Made by a program: the position numbers and the translations under genes
Notes under the pieces: model-generated
Seen by the model: only the letters and a program-made list of their open reading frames with translations
The model's database searches: none
What the model was told of the DNA's origin: nothing
Assembly (NCBI RefSeq): GCF_006489205.2
Contig: NZ_VFYR02000003.1
Location: forward strand, 551,462-615,461
Reading direction: 5' to 3'
DNA length: 64,000 bases
Origin: Brevibacterium sp. XM4083
GTDB taxonomy: Bacteria; Actinomycetota; Actinomycetes; Actinomycetales; Brevibacteriaceae
Part shown: positions 8,967 to 17,743 of the stretch, piece after piece
How positions within the stretch are numbered: the first letter of the stretch is position 1
Layout: every line of letters starts with the position of its first letter

Positions 8967-9176
8967 TCAGAACGCGACGCCCCAGACGATGACGGCAACG
9001 ATGATGATGAGCGCGATGAGCGTCCAGATGCTGCCGAAGTTGAGCGTCCAGCCGACGCCGAATCTCTTCGGGACGAGGAAGCCGGGATCCCGCGGACAGA
9101 AATAGAGGAGGCCGAGCTTCCAGTTCGCGTCGTTCTCCCGCATCGCCTGCTTCTCACCTGCGCTCAGCGAACTCAT
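8967..9176 (-). CDS. Small DUF5808-type membrane protein
   Basis: This 69-aa protein contains the block NWKLGLLYFCPRDPGFLVPKR followed by GVGWTLNFG, which resembles the DUF5808 family, and one C-terminal transmembrane helix (about residues 49-68, rich in Ile and Val). The N-terminal 18 residues are polar. GAGGTGA precedes the ATG. Function unknown. Confidence 0.75.
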   Translation of the reverse strand: MSSLSAGEKQAMRENDANWKLGLLYFCPRDPGFLVPKRFGVGWTLNFGSIWTLIALIIIVAVIVWGVAF

Positions 9177-9337
9177 CGCGTCTCACCTCTCGCTCGACTC
9201 GTGCCGCCCCTTCTCACTGCGCGTCTCACCATTTGCCGACCGTCCTGCGAGGTCACAGCACTGATCGACCAACTCTGCCGACGCTGATGACGACATCCGC
9301 TGTCAGGGTACACTCGCCTCGGCGATGGGGAAATTTT

Positions 9338-9369
9338 ATTGGACACCAATGTCCATAATGATCTACGCT
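9338..9369 (+). promoter_or_regulatory. tetR promoter with overlapping palindromic operator
   Basis: GGACA-CCAA-TGTCC (9341-9354), extendable to ATTGGACA/TGTCCATA with one mismatch, overlaps the expected -35. The -10 TACGCT (9364-9369) is 6 nt before the ATG at 9376, so the mRNA is probably leaderless. This geometry fits autorepression by the TetR protein encoded next. Confidence 0.5.
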
Positions 9370-9375
9370 CGAGCC

Positions 9376-10041
9376 ATGGGCAGGAAGAAGACGTTCGACG
9401 AACAGGCGGTCATCGACGCCGCGATCGCCGTGTTCAGCGAGCACGGGTACGCGGGAACGGACGTCGGACTCGTGTGCGAGCGCGCCGGGATCGGCCGGTC
9501 GAGCTTCTACAACACATTCGAGAGCCTCGACGCCGTCTTCCTCCGCGCGCTCAGCGACTACACGGCCACGGGCATCCCACTGCGTGAGCACCTGGGCACG
9601 AGCACACTGCCGGCTCCGGTGCTCGTCTTCGAGCGCCTCGGCGGGGCTCTGGCGCAGCAGTGCGCGGATGAGAAGCGCACCGGATGCCTCTCAGCGAACA
9701 CCGCCGCCGAACTCGGCCGGGAGGTCGACGCCGTGTGCACGATCCTCGACCCCGACCGCACCGCGTGGCTTGCGACCTATCGCGCGCTTCTCGACCGCGG
9801 TCAGACCGAGGGGCACATCCGCCCGGACCTCGATGCCGCCGTCACCGCCGAGCTCATCCACAGCGTGCTCGCCGGCCTTCGCATCGCCGCCCGCGTCATG
9901 CCCGCCGACAACGTCCAGGCCCAGGCCAGGACCTTCGTCGAAAGCCTCTGCACCCCGGACGGGGTGACCACCCTGGCCGCGGAGACTCCGGTGATTCCGG
10001 AGACTCCGGTGACTCCGGCGCCTCTGCCCTCGTCCACCTGA
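9376..10041 (+). CDS. TetR/AcrR family transcriptional regulator
   Basis: This 221-aa protein has an N-terminal helix-turn-helix (residues about 10-55, with GYAGTDVGLVCERAGIGRSS and FYNTFES) and an all-helical ligand domain containing the family motif GCLSANTAAELG. The last 25 residues are a low-complexity TPVIPETPVTPAP tail. ATG 9376 is chosen because MGRKKTFDEQ begins the fold and because a -10 lies 6 nt upstream; the longer frame from 9325 would include the operator. It precedes an MFS exporter by 175 bp on the same strand, the usual repressor-efflux pair. Confidence 0.88.
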   Translation: MGRKKTFDEQAVIDAAIAVFSEHGYAGTDVGLVCERAGIGRSSFYNTFESLDAVFLRALSDYTATGIPLREHLGTSTLPAPVLVFERLGGALAQQCADEKRTGCLSANTAAELGREVDAVCTILDPDRTAWLATYRALLDRGQTEGHIRPDLDAAVTAELIHSVLAGLRIAARVMPADNVQAQARTFVESLCTPDGVTTLAAETPVIPETPVTPAPLPSST

Positions 10042-10216
10042 CCGCACCGACACCGGCGGCGTGCCCGCGCTGCGCGACGTGCCCCGCCCCTACTGCCGAC
10101 TGAACGAGGCTCGACTGACTGCCGGTCGCGCTACTGCCGCACGACGCTCCACTGACCGCCGGACGCTCCCCGCACGACGCCCCGCACGACGCTCCGCCGA
10201 CCGAAAGCAGGACAGC

Positions 10217-11833
10217 ATGACCACCCCCGACCGCGCCTCGGCTGATGCCGCCCCCGGCTCTGCCCAGACCCCTGGCCACGCCACCGCGCCCGCTGCCCCC
10301 GAACCGAGACCGCGCGTTCCCGGCCAGGTCTACCTGCTCGCCGCAGTGATCTTCTGCCTCGGCACCTCGGAGTTCATGATCGCGGGCATCCTCGAGCCGA
10401 TCAGCGGCGACCTCGCCATCTCGATCCCACAGGCCGGCCTCCTCATCACAGGATTCGCCATCGGCATGATCGTCGGGGCGCCCGCCATGGCCCTGCTCAC
10501 CCTCAAACTTCCGCGCCGGGCGACGATGATCATCACGATCGTCGCCTTCTCAGCGCTCCACATCCTCGGCGCTCTTGCCCCCGACTACACCGTTCTCATG
10601 GTCAGCCGCGTCCTCTCCGCGATCGCGTGCGGTGGATTCTGGGCGGTTGCCGCCGTGCACACGACGCGGATCGCGCCTCCCGCCGTGCACGGCCGGGCGC
10701 TCGCGAGCCTCGTCGGCGGACTCACCGTGGCGAACCTCGTCGGCGTGCCGATGGGCACGTGGATCGGCACGCAGTTCGGCTGGCGCGCGACCTTCTGGGC
10801 CGTCGCCGTCGTCACCGCGCTCGCCGCGATCCTCATCGCCATCGCCACCCGCCCGCGAGCGACACCGAACGACGCGCGCGGAGCCGCAGCCGGAGCCCAC
10901 GACCCTGCGACCGGCGCCCACGACCCTGCGACCGTCGAGGACCATCGCGCCGACATTCACCTCCCGACTCTCATCCGCGCCGAGCTCGTCGCCTTCCGGG
11001 GCCCGCGGATCTGGCTCGCACTCGGCACGACAGCGCTCTTCCAGGCGTCCGTGTTCGCCGCCTTCTCGTACTTCTCCCCGCTCCTCACCCAGGTCGCCGG
11101 ACTCTCGCACGACCTCGTGCCCGGTGTGCTCGCCGCCTTCGGCGTCGGCGCGTTCATCGGGGTCGTCATCGGCGGCCGCCTCGCCGACCGCACCGTCTTC
11201 GGCAACATCGTCGGCAGCCTCACCGCACTCGCGATCAGCCTGTTCGCGCTGTGGCTCGTCGCCGACGTGGGCTGGGCGGCGATCGTGGCGATGGTCCTCG
11301 TCGGGGCGAGCGGCTTCTCGATCGCCGGCGCCCTCAACGCCCGAGTGTTCCAGATCGCGACCGAGGCGCCGACCCTCGCGGCCAGCGTCAACACCTCAGC
11401 GTTCAATGTCGGCAATGCGCTCGGGCCCGCTGCCGGCGCGGCGGTCATCGCCCTCGGCTGGGGATTCCGGGCGCCGGTCATCGTCGCGATCCTCCTCGCC
11501 CTCACCGCGCTCCTCGTCGCCGGCATCGCGATCCGCTTCGAACGGCGCTGGCGTGCGCGTGATCAGCAGTCCCTCGCCGAGGTGACCGTCCCCATGTCAT
11601 CGACTGCGGAGACTGCATCCGGTGAGGGTGCGGTTTCCGGGGAGGCGTCCGGTGAGGTTGCGTGTTCTGGGGCAACGTCCGGTGAGGTTGCCGGCGCCGA
11701 GCCTGCGCAACCCGGGATCGCGCCCGGTGGGACTCCACGTCCGGAAGCGGAGACTGCTGAATCTGCGTGCGCCGGAGCTGGAACCGCTGAGGCTGGATGC
11801 TCGGCGAGGGGCGGCATCGACGAGGCGAGGTGA
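10217..11833 (+). CDS. MFS efflux transporter, DHA1 family
   Basis: This 538-aa inner-membrane drug/H+ antiporter has 12 predicted helices. CLGTSEFMIAGILEPISGDL in helix 1 and the GFWAVAAVHTTRIAP region in helix 4 are typical of the AraJ/NepI-type DHA1 group. ATG 10217 follows AGCAGGAC, and upstream in-frame codons are repetitive and unlike the family. The central loop holds a 21-bp tandem duplication (AHDPATG twice) and the C-terminus has an approximately 85-residue Ser/Gly/Glu/Ala tail with SGEV repeats, both absent from typical members at about 400 aa. It is probably controlled by the upstream TetR regulator. The substrate is unknown. Confidence 0.88.
   Translation: MTTPDRASADAAPGSAQTPGHATAPAAPEPRPRVPGQVYLLAAVIFCLGTSEFMIAGILEPISGDLAISIPQAGLLITGFAIGMIVGAPAMALLTLKLPRRATMIITIVAFSALHILGALAPDYTVLMVSRVLSAIACGGFWAVAAVHTTRIAPPAVHGRALASLVGGLTVANLVGVPMGTWIGTQFGWRATFWAVAVVTALAAILIAIATRPRATPNDARGAAAGAHDPATGAHDPATVEDHRADIHLPTLIRAELVAFRGPRIWLALGTTALFQASVFAAFSYFSPLLTQVAGLSHDLVPGVLAAFGVGAFIGVVIGGRLADRTVFGNIVGSLTALAISLFALWLVADVGWAAIVAMVLVGASGFSIAGALNARVFQIATEAPTLAASVNTSAFNVGNALGPAAGAAVIALGWGFRAPVIVAILLALTALLVAGIAIRFERRWRARDQQSLAEVTVPMSSTAETASGEGAVSGEASGEVACSGATSGEVAGAEPAQPGIAPGGTPRPEAETAESACAGAGTAEAGCSARGGIDEAR
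10896..10937. repeat. 21-bp tandem repeat inside the MFS gene
   Basis: Two copies of a 21-nt unit starting CCCACGACCCTGCGACCG (10896 and 10917) encode duplicated HDPAT residues in the cytoplasmic loop. The frame is preserved. Confidence 0.7.
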
Positions 11834-12220
11834 GCCGTCTCGCGGGTCTCCTTTCCCTGTCCTCACCCTTGATCGGCCGGTCACGGTCGCAGCCTTGGCC
11901 CCTTTCTGCATGGCATCCGCTCTGAGAACGTGTGAAAGCCCGTGGTGAGAGCGTGCATCGATACCGGCGTTCGTCCACGAACTCCGAGTCACATCCCTGC
12001 CGCGATTCGAATCAGTGCACTCTCGTGTCAGTGCCGAATGCCATCATTGAAGGACAAAGAGAAGAGCTGACGGAAGCGAGACTGAAAACACTTCTAATGA
12101 ATTTCGAATCAACTGTTGACTTCATCTCTCCTAATTGTTTACTATTGATGTACTAGTTTGTTCCATTGATTCGTGGCACCACTCTTCCCCGACACTGTTG
12201 TCTGAGGCAGGTGAAACACA
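11834..12220. other. Intergenic region with an AT-rich stretch
   Basis: No gene is seen here. The first about 170 bp have ordinary GC. From about 12030 to 12180 the sequence becomes markedly AT-rich (for example TAATTGTTTACTATTGATG), unlike the flanks. The AT-rich part holds the promoter of the DUF222-HNH gene. Confidence 0.6.
12116..12145 (+). promoter_or_regulatory. Sigma-70-like promoter of the DUF222-HNH gene
   Basis: -35 TTGACT (12116-12121), an 18-nt spacer and -10 TACTAT (12140-12145) predict a start near 12152 and a leader of about 70 nt. It is one of the best canonical promoters in the window. Confidence 0.5.
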
Positions 12221-14956
12221 ATGCGCGGCACCACTGCTCCTTCGAGCAGTCATGATGATCCGATCCCCGTCGATGTCCCCGACATCGACGCACACCCACC
12301 TGCGCGCGCCGCTGGATCACCCGATTCTCTCGCTGAATCCCCCGTCTCCCAGTTTCCGGGCAACGGCTCCGTATCTTCGGGCAACGACTCCGTGTCTTCG
12401 GGCAGTGGCGCCGTGTCCTCGGGCACCTCCCGTTACACATTGCGCGTCGGATCGAGCATCACGGATTTCGCCCAGGCATCGGCAGCAGTCGATCGTGCTC
12501 AGATGACGGTCTTCGAGCTCACCGCCGGAATCATCCTCGGTGAGGCCGCTGCCGACCTCGACCTTCCCGCGCCAGGCGACGGCGAACCATACAGGTTCGC
12601 GTCACTCTCGGAATCAGTCCTGCGCGCCACCACTGGCGCGACGAGGGACAATGCCATCGGTGGTGACAGTGACGACGCCCCCGGGACTGACGCTGGCATC
12701 CCCGGGACTGACGCTGCCGCCCCCGGAGTCGACTCCAGCGCAGCTGACTCGAACGCCGGTGGCGAAGCGGAAGACCACGACGGAGACCGCGACCGAGACG
12801 AGGCCCCGGCACTGCCCGAGTTCCTCCACTTCTCGCTCGACACGACCTTCGCGGCGTGGGTGCACGACCATGTGCGCAGCGAACACGTCGCCGAGACATC
12901 GACGATCCTCGGCACGACCACGGCTCGCTCATATCGGCACTTCACCCAGTCGATGACCCTGATCTTCGGGCTCCCGCGATTCACCGCTCGTGCCCTCGAC
13001 GGCCAATTCACCCACGCTCAGGTCGTCGCCGTCGCCGACCTCTGCCAGACCGTGGCCTTCAGGCATCTGCCAGAGCTCGACGACCATCTCGCGACCCGTC
13101 GAGCCGACATCACCTCCGACACCCTGCGCGCATCACTGCGCAAGAAGATCAATCTGCTGCAGACCCCGGCCGACCGTGCCGAGGTAGCTGCCGAACGGCG
13201 CCGCGTCAGCGTCGAGACGTTCTCCGACGGTTCTGCCTGCCTCATGGTGAACGGACCCGCGGACGAGATCCATGCCTGCTTCGCACGCGTCCAGGCGATG
13301 GCGAGGGCGATCCATGCCGGACAGACGAACACGTTCGGGCTTCCTTCGCGGATCGAGATCATCGATGAGCGTGACATCAACGCCCTCATGTGCGACATCC
13401 TGCTCCGCCCCCAGCCGAAGCTTCGCATCCGGGTTCGGGAGATCGACCCGGTGACGGGGATCGAAAGCGAACGGTCGGCCTCGATGCTCGATGACACCGG
13501 AGAACCGCTGTTCTCCGCCGATGAGCGCAGCATCTCCGGCCTGACGGATCTCCTCGATCCCCCAGCGGCCCCAGATCGGAACACGAGCGCTGAACCGACC
13601 GCCACAGGCAATGGACCCACGATCGCCGATCCGCGCACCGGCGGCGACCACCGTCCGCCCGCCGACCCGAGCGCGCCTGCCGATCCGCGCACCACCCCAG
13701 GTCCGAACACGAGCACCGGTGCACCCGAGGCCACAGCTGCGCCTTGGAGCCCAGGCTCGGCCTTCTTTCCCGGTCCGCCGCCCCATCCCGTGCCACGGGA
13801 GTATTTCATCGACGTCTCAATGCCGACGGGTCCGCACTGGATCCGCAATCAGGCAGGACTCGTCGTCACGCTTCCGCTCATGTCGCTCCTCGGCGACTCG
13901 AACCTGCCCGGCGTTCTGCCCGACGGCTCTCCGATCCCCGCGGAGACGGCACGACGCATCGCCGCCGGCTCGCCCACGCTCACGCGCATCCTCACCGACC
14001 CGGCCACGGGCACTCCGATCAACGCCCAGGCGAAGACCTATGCGATTCCCCAGCAGGTGAGAAGAACACTCATCTCCCAATGGACGGTGTGCACTGTGCC
14101 GGGCTGTCGGAGAACAGCGGAGAAGTCTGAGATCGACCATGTCGACCCCTACAACCATGACGACCCGAGCCACGGCGGACTGACGCGGTTCGGCAACCTC
14201 CATCCCCTGTGCAAGAAGGACCACGCGCTCAAGACTGCCCGGCGATATTCGGTGCGCATGGCGGACCGGGGGTCGGCGACCCCGGCCATCGACTACCAAT
14301 TCGGTCACGGCCTCATGACCACGGTGACAGCACCCGACCAGCCGATCAATGCGGCACAGGCGATCGAACTCTACGAGCTCCTCCAGGAGAAGCCGCTGCG
14401 ACGAGCCGTGCCGGACCATGAGGTGCCCGACGAATCCGCAATCGTCGAGGTCATGCCCACCGAAGAGCAGATCGCCGAGTGGGAGGCCGAACGACGTCGA
14501 GTCGCGGACGAGGCCGCTCGGCAGAAAGCGATGAAGGACGCCATCGCCCGCTCCGAAGCCGCCCGGCGCAGACGCCGGCTCTGGCTGGCCCTCCATTGGA
14601 ATGAGATCGACTGGAACGAGATCGACCACCGGAAGAGCCTCCCGCCGGGATCCGATCTGCTCACGACGCAGGCACTGCCACCAGGCCCCAGCGGCCGCAG
14701 ACCCCGCCGCACCGAACCCGATCCCGAACAGCTGGCGGCCGAGCGGAGATGGCGTACCAGATCGTCGACGCCGTGCGCGTACTTCGACACGAGGATCGCC
14801 GAGGCGGTAGCCGAGCACTTCCCGGGCAATGAGACGTTCACCGATGACGGCGCCATCGGCCCCGACGACCCACTCGAATACCCTCAGAACTTCGGTGGAG
14901 GCTCGGATGAGAGGATCTGGGACCACGACCCCGCATCCGATCCGCCCCCGTTCTGA
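12221..14956 (+). CDS. DUF222 / HNH endonuclease domain protein (13E12-type)
   Basis: This large 911-aa protein belongs to the multicopy actinobacterial DUF222-HNH family (REP13E12 type in mycobacteria). DUF222 occupies roughly residues 190-420 (EFLHFSLDTTFAAWV onward). A variable Pro/Thr/Asp-rich linker spans about 440-520. The HNH nuclease near 620-670 carries Cys624/Cys629 (CTVPGC), the IDHVDP core and a later LCKKDH metal site. A charged tail with an Arg-rich helix follows. Ser/Gly repeats (SSGN and SSGS) lie in the N-terminus. The family is suspected to be mobile or restriction-like but no activity is proven. The gene is monocistronic behind an AT-rich promoter region. Confidence 0.85.
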   Translation: MRGTTAPSSSHDDPIPVDVPDIDAHPPARAAGSPDSLAESPVSQFPGNGSVSSGNDSVSSGSGAVSSGTSRYTLRVGSSITDFAQASAAVDRAQMTVFELTAGIILGEAAADLDLPAPGDGEPYRFASLSESVLRATTGATRDNAIGGDSDDAPGTDAGIPGTDAAAPGVDSSAADSNAGGEAEDHDGDRDRDEAPALPEFLHFSLDTTFAAWVHDHVRSEHVAETSTILGTTTARSYRHFTQSMTLIFGLPRFTARALDGQFTHAQVVAVADLCQTVAFRHLPELDDHLATRRADITSDTLRASLRKKINLLQTPADRAEVAAERRRVSVETFSDGSACLMVNGPADEIHACFARVQAMARAIHAGQTNTFGLPSRIEIIDERDINALMCDILLRPQPKLRIRVREIDPVTGIESERSASMLDDTGEPLFSADERSISGLTDLLDPPAAPDRNTSAEPTATGNGPTIADPRTGGDHRPPADPSAPADPRTTPGPNTSTGAPEATAAPWSPGSAFFPGPPPHPVPREYFIDVSMPTGPHWIRNQAGLVVTLPLMSLLGDSNLPGVLPDGSPIPAETARRIAAGSPTLTRILTDPATGTPINAQAKTYAIPQQVRRTLISQWTVCTVPGCRRTAEKSEIDHVDPYNHDDPSHGGLTRFGNLHPLCKKDHALKTARRYSVRMADRGSATPAIDYQFGHGLMTTVTAPDQPINAAQAIELYELLQEKPLRRAVPDHEVPDESAIVEVMPTEEQIAEWEAERRRVADEAARQKAMKDAIARSEAARRRRRLWLALHWNEIDWNEIDHRKSLPPGSDLLTTQALPPGPSGRRPRRTEPDPEQLAAERRWRTRSSTPCAYFDTRIAEAVAEHFPGNETFTDDGAIGPDDPLEYPQNFGGGSDERIWDHDPASDPPPF

Positions 14957-15016
14957 CCGGGACCGAAGCTCAGTGGGCCGTGCCGGGACTCTGCCGGGAG
15001 GAGCGTCGCACCGTCA

Positions 15017-15418
15017 TCAGAGCGACTCGGAGCTCTCCGGGAACTCCGCTCCCGGGGCGGGCTCCCACAGTTCGATCCGGTTGCCTTCGGGATCGGTCAC
15101 CCACCCGAAGCGTCCGATCCCCTCCATCTCCTGGATCTCATCGATGACGTCCGCTTCGGCGGCCTGCAGCTGCTCGAGCATCGCGTCGAGATCGTCCACG
15201 CGGAAGTTGAGCATCGTCTGCTGTCGGTCGACACCGTCGGGCCGTGACCCGAAGTAGTCGGTCTCGTCCTCGAACGCCGCGACCACCGTCGGTCCCGCCG
15301 CCTGACGCCACACCCCGTCCGTCATGTCGATGCCGAGCATGTCCTGATACCACGCGGAAACCGCCTCGGGGTCACGGGTACGCATGAAGTATCCGCCGAT
15401 TCCGTTCACTCTCTCCAT
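15017..15418 (-). CDS. Glyoxalase/bleomycin-resistance (VOC) family protein
   Basis: This 133-aa vicinal-oxygen-chelate protein consists of two beta-alpha-beta-beta-beta modules. The sequence starts MERVNGIGGYFMRTRDPEAVSAWY and the second half ends VTDPEGNRIELWEPAPG, the family signature in which the Glu would be a metal ligand. The cognate His in module 1 is not obvious. ATG 15418 is chosen over a longer frame because TAAGGT lies exactly 7 nt upstream (leaderless layout), which also resembles an AAGGTGG ribosome site. The substrate is unknown. It is divergent from the succinate-semialdehyde dehydrogenase gene. Confidence 0.88.
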   Translation of the reverse strand: MERVNGIGGYFMRTRDPEAVSAWYQDMLGIDMTDGVWRQAAGPTVVAAFEDETDYFGSRPDGVDRQQTMLNFRVDDLDAMLEQLQAAEADVIDEIQEMEGIGRFGWVTDPEGNRIELWEPAPGAEFPESSESL

Positions 15419-15425
15419 GCCAGCC

Positions 15426-15431
15426 ACCTTA
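15426..15431 (-). promoter_or_regulatory. Leaderless -10 of the VOC gene
   Basis: TAAGGT followed by 7 nt (GGCTGGC) and the ATG. It could alternatively act as a ribosome site (AAGGTGG). Confidence 0.4.
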
Positions 15432-15615
15432 CGATCGGGCTCCGCCCACGGGAACCCCCACTGCTCACCGAAACTCTCTGCACGCACCCGACCCCCACCT
15501 CGGCGCGTATCCCACCATTCGGGAATCTCAGGAATGGGGCCCGCACGCGATGCGTTCCACCGACAGGTCTACGCTCGGCAGTGACCACGACTCCCACATG
15601 CGAAAGGACATCCCC

Positions 15616-16989
15616 ATGAGCAGATTCGCTGTCACCAACGCCAACACCGGTGAGCTGGAGGAGGAATTCCCCTCGGTTCCCGTCGAGGAGATTCCCGGTT
15701 ACATCGACCGCGGTCATGACGCCTTCACCGCGTGGAAAGACACCCCGCTCATCGAACGCTCGGCGATCCTCCGCCGGTTCGCCGACCTCGTCGACGCCAA
15801 CGCCGACGAGATGACCGACATCATCGGTCGGGAGATGGGCAAGCCGAAGCAGCAGGGCCTCGCCGAGGTCGACAAGGTCGCCCGCACCGCCCGCTGGTTC
15901 GCTGACCACGCCCACATGTACCTCAATCCGACCGAGCTGCCGTCCGCCGGAGCCGCCCGCAGCTACGTCCGCCACGACCCTCTCGGCGTGCTGCTCGGCA
16001 TCATGCCGTGGAACTTCCCGTACAACCAGATCGCCCGCTTCGTCATCCCCAACCTCGTCGTCGGGAACGCGATCATCATGAAGCAGGCGTCGATCTGTCC
16101 GAAGTCCTCCCAGTACTTCGCCGACCTCCTCGTCGAGGCGGGCCTTCCGGTCGGCGTGTATCAGAACATCTACCTCGACAGCTCCCACGCCGAGGAGGTG
16201 CTCAAGGATCCGCGGGTCAAGGGCTTCTCGCTCACCGGGTCCGAGGCCGCCGGTGCCTCCGTCGCGGGAATCGCGGCGAAGTACCTCAAGCGCTCCGTCC
16301 TCGAGCTCGGCGGCAACGATCCGCTCGTCGTCCTCGACTCGACCGACGTGCCGGCGCTGGCGAAGAAGGTCGTCGGCATCCGCCTGACGAACGCGGGGCA
16401 GGTGTGCACCTCACCGAAGCGATTCATCGTCGTCGACGAGCTCTACGACGAATTCGTCGCCGAGGCGAAGAAAGCCGTCGAGGCGACGAAGGTCTCGACC
16501 TTCGACGATCCCGAGGTCGGGATGGGACCGCTGTCGTCGGAGAGCGCCCGCGATGAGATCGTCGAGCGGATCGCGAAGTCCGTCGAGGACGGCTCGACCC
16601 TGGTCACCGGGGGCCAGAAGCTCGACCGCCCCGGGTGGTTCATGTCGCCGGCCCTGCTCACCGACATCGACCCGGACTCCGATCTCGGCTGCAACGAGCT
16701 CTTCGGACCGGCGGTGATGATCTACCGCGCGAAGGACGAGGAGGACGCGCTGCGCCTCGCCAACCACTCCGACTACGGACTGATGAGCTCGGTGTGGACG
16801 GACGACCTCGAGAAGGGCGAGCGCTTCGCCGCCCGGATCAACGCCGGCATGAGCTTCGTCAACTCGCACATGGAATCCGGTCCGGAGTACCCGTTCGGCG
16901 GGATCAACCGCTCCGGCTACGGGCGCGAGAACGCCGAGTGGGCGCTGCGCGCGTTCACCAACGAGCACCTCATCCGCGTCCACCCCTGA
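15616..16989 (+). CDS. Succinate-semialdehyde dehydrogenase (NADP+-type)
   Basis: This 457-aa aldehyde dehydrogenase oxidises succinic semialdehyde to succinate (GABA shunt and 4-hydroxybutyrate routes). The general base Glu230 lies in LELGGND and the nucleophile Cys264 in NAGQVCTSPKRF. The cofactor-binding PWNFPYNQ stretch is present. Length equals the compact GabD1 type known from mycobacteria, about 30 aa shorter than Escherichia coli GabD. ATG 15616 follows AAAGGAC at good distance and matches the family N-terminus. The gene stands alone and ends in a perfect 14-bp hairpin. Confidence 0.93.
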   Translation: MSRFAVTNANTGELEEEFPSVPVEEIPGYIDRGHDAFTAWKDTPLIERSAILRRFADLVDANADEMTDIIGREMGKPKQQGLAEVDKVARTARWFADHAHMYLNPTELPSAGAARSYVRHDPLGVLLGIMPWNFPYNQIARFVIPNLVVGNAIIMKQASICPKSSQYFADLLVEAGLPVGVYQNIYLDSSHAEEVLKDPRVKGFSLTGSEAAGASVAGIAAKYLKRSVLELGGNDPLVVLDSTDVPALAKKVVGIRLTNAGQVCTSPKRFIVVDELYDEFVAEAKKAVEATKVSTFDDPEVGMGPLSSESARDEIVERIAKSVEDGSTLVTGGQKLDRPGWFMSPALLTDIDPDSDLGCNELFGPAVMIYRAKDEEDALRLANHSDYGLMSSVWTDDLEKGERFAARINAGMSFVNSHMESGPEYPFGGINRSGYGRENAEWALRAFTNEHLIRVHP

Positions 16990-17046
16990 CCCTGCGGCGA
17001 GCCCGACTCTGCCGACCTCACCGGCCTGCGGTGGGGTCCGACGCCC

Positions 17047-17079
17047 GAGCGCCCACCGTCATGCGGACGGTGGGCGCTC
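17047..17079 (+). terminator. Hairpin terminator after the dehydrogenase gene
   Basis: A perfect 14-bp stem (GAGCGCCCACCGTC and its complement) has a 5-nt ATGCG loop and no T tract, as often seen in actinobacteria. Confidence 0.7.
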
Positions 17080-17129
17080 GCACAGTGATCGGCGCCGGTG
17101 TCCGTGGGCGGGCCTGTCATCGGCGGCAA

Positions 17130-17141
17130 TGTCAGCTGACA
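17130..17141. promoter_or_regulatory. 12-bp palindrome, candidate operator
   Basis: TGTCAGCTGACA is a perfect palindrome about 120 bp upstream of the small hydrophilic-protein gene. No regulator can be assigned. Confidence 0.3.
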
Positions 17142-17264
17142 ATGATGTTTGTCGCCATTCGGGGTGGACAGCCCCACCGGGCGGTGCCAGACTGAACTTC
17201 CACCCAACGGGGCCCGACCCATCGCGCCACGGGGTATCGCCCCACTGTCGAGAAAGGTCTGCAC

Positions 17265-17525
17265 ATGTCCGAGAACACCAACGAATCCGGTTCCGTCACC
17301 GCTTCCGAAGCCGCCCGCATCATGGACGACCCCAACTCCACCGAGGAGCAGCGTTCGGTCGCCGCCAGTGTGCTGCGCCAGTCCGGCGGGCGCGACGGGG
17401 AGACGAGCGCCTGGGTCGCCTCCGAAGCCGGAGACCTCACCCGCGAGGGTGACTCCGAGGAGGTTCGCTCCGTCGCCGCCAGCGATCTGTCCCAGTCGGA
17501 CAAGGAACGCGACGAGAACTCCTGA
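17265..17525 (+). CDS. Small acidic protein with internal duplication
   Basis: This 86-aa hydrophilic protein is not recognised by function. It has two related modules: [15 protein letters not shown] (residues about 26-40) and [15 protein letters not shown] (about 64-78). Each is preceded by an acidic stretch. The composition is Ser/Glu/Asp-rich with no hydrophobic segment, so it should be soluble. AGAAAGG stands at good distance before the ATG. Short proteins with AASxLxQ modules occur in other actinobacteria as hypothetical proteins. It lies between a terminator and the UvrA-like gene and appears independently transcribed. Confidence 0.75.
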   Translation: MSENTNESGSVTASEAARIMDDPNSTEEQRSVAASVLRQSGGRDGETSAWVASEAGDLTREGDSEEVRSVAASDLSQSDKERDENS

Positions 17526-17663
17526 CCCCTGACGGCACTGCCCCTCGCGGCACCGCCTCAGGCCGGTGGCGATCTCGCCACCGGCCTGTCGCATGCCCGG
17601 GCCTCCTCCCGCCGATGGCAAGATCGAATCCCGGCAGCATGAGGCCGAACCGCCGACACCGCC

Positions 17664-17705
17664 GACACCACCGCTGCGACACCACCGCTGCGACACCACC
17701 GCAGC
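17664..17705. repeat. Three 14-bp tandem repeats upstream of the UvrA-like gene
   Basis: GACACCACCGCTGC repeats three times (17664, 17678, 17692), the last with one or two changes, just before the ribosome site of the UvrA-like gene. Two shorter CGCCGACAC units precede it. The role is unknown; it may alter the leader structure. Confidence 0.6.
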
Positions 17706-17743
17706 GACGGTGACGCAGCGAACAGGACGGAAAGGACGCTGAC

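Noticed and set aside
12221..14956. DUF222-HNH gene as part of an insertion sequence or intein
   Set aside because: No terminal inverted repeats, target duplications or splicing motifs are visible around or inside it.
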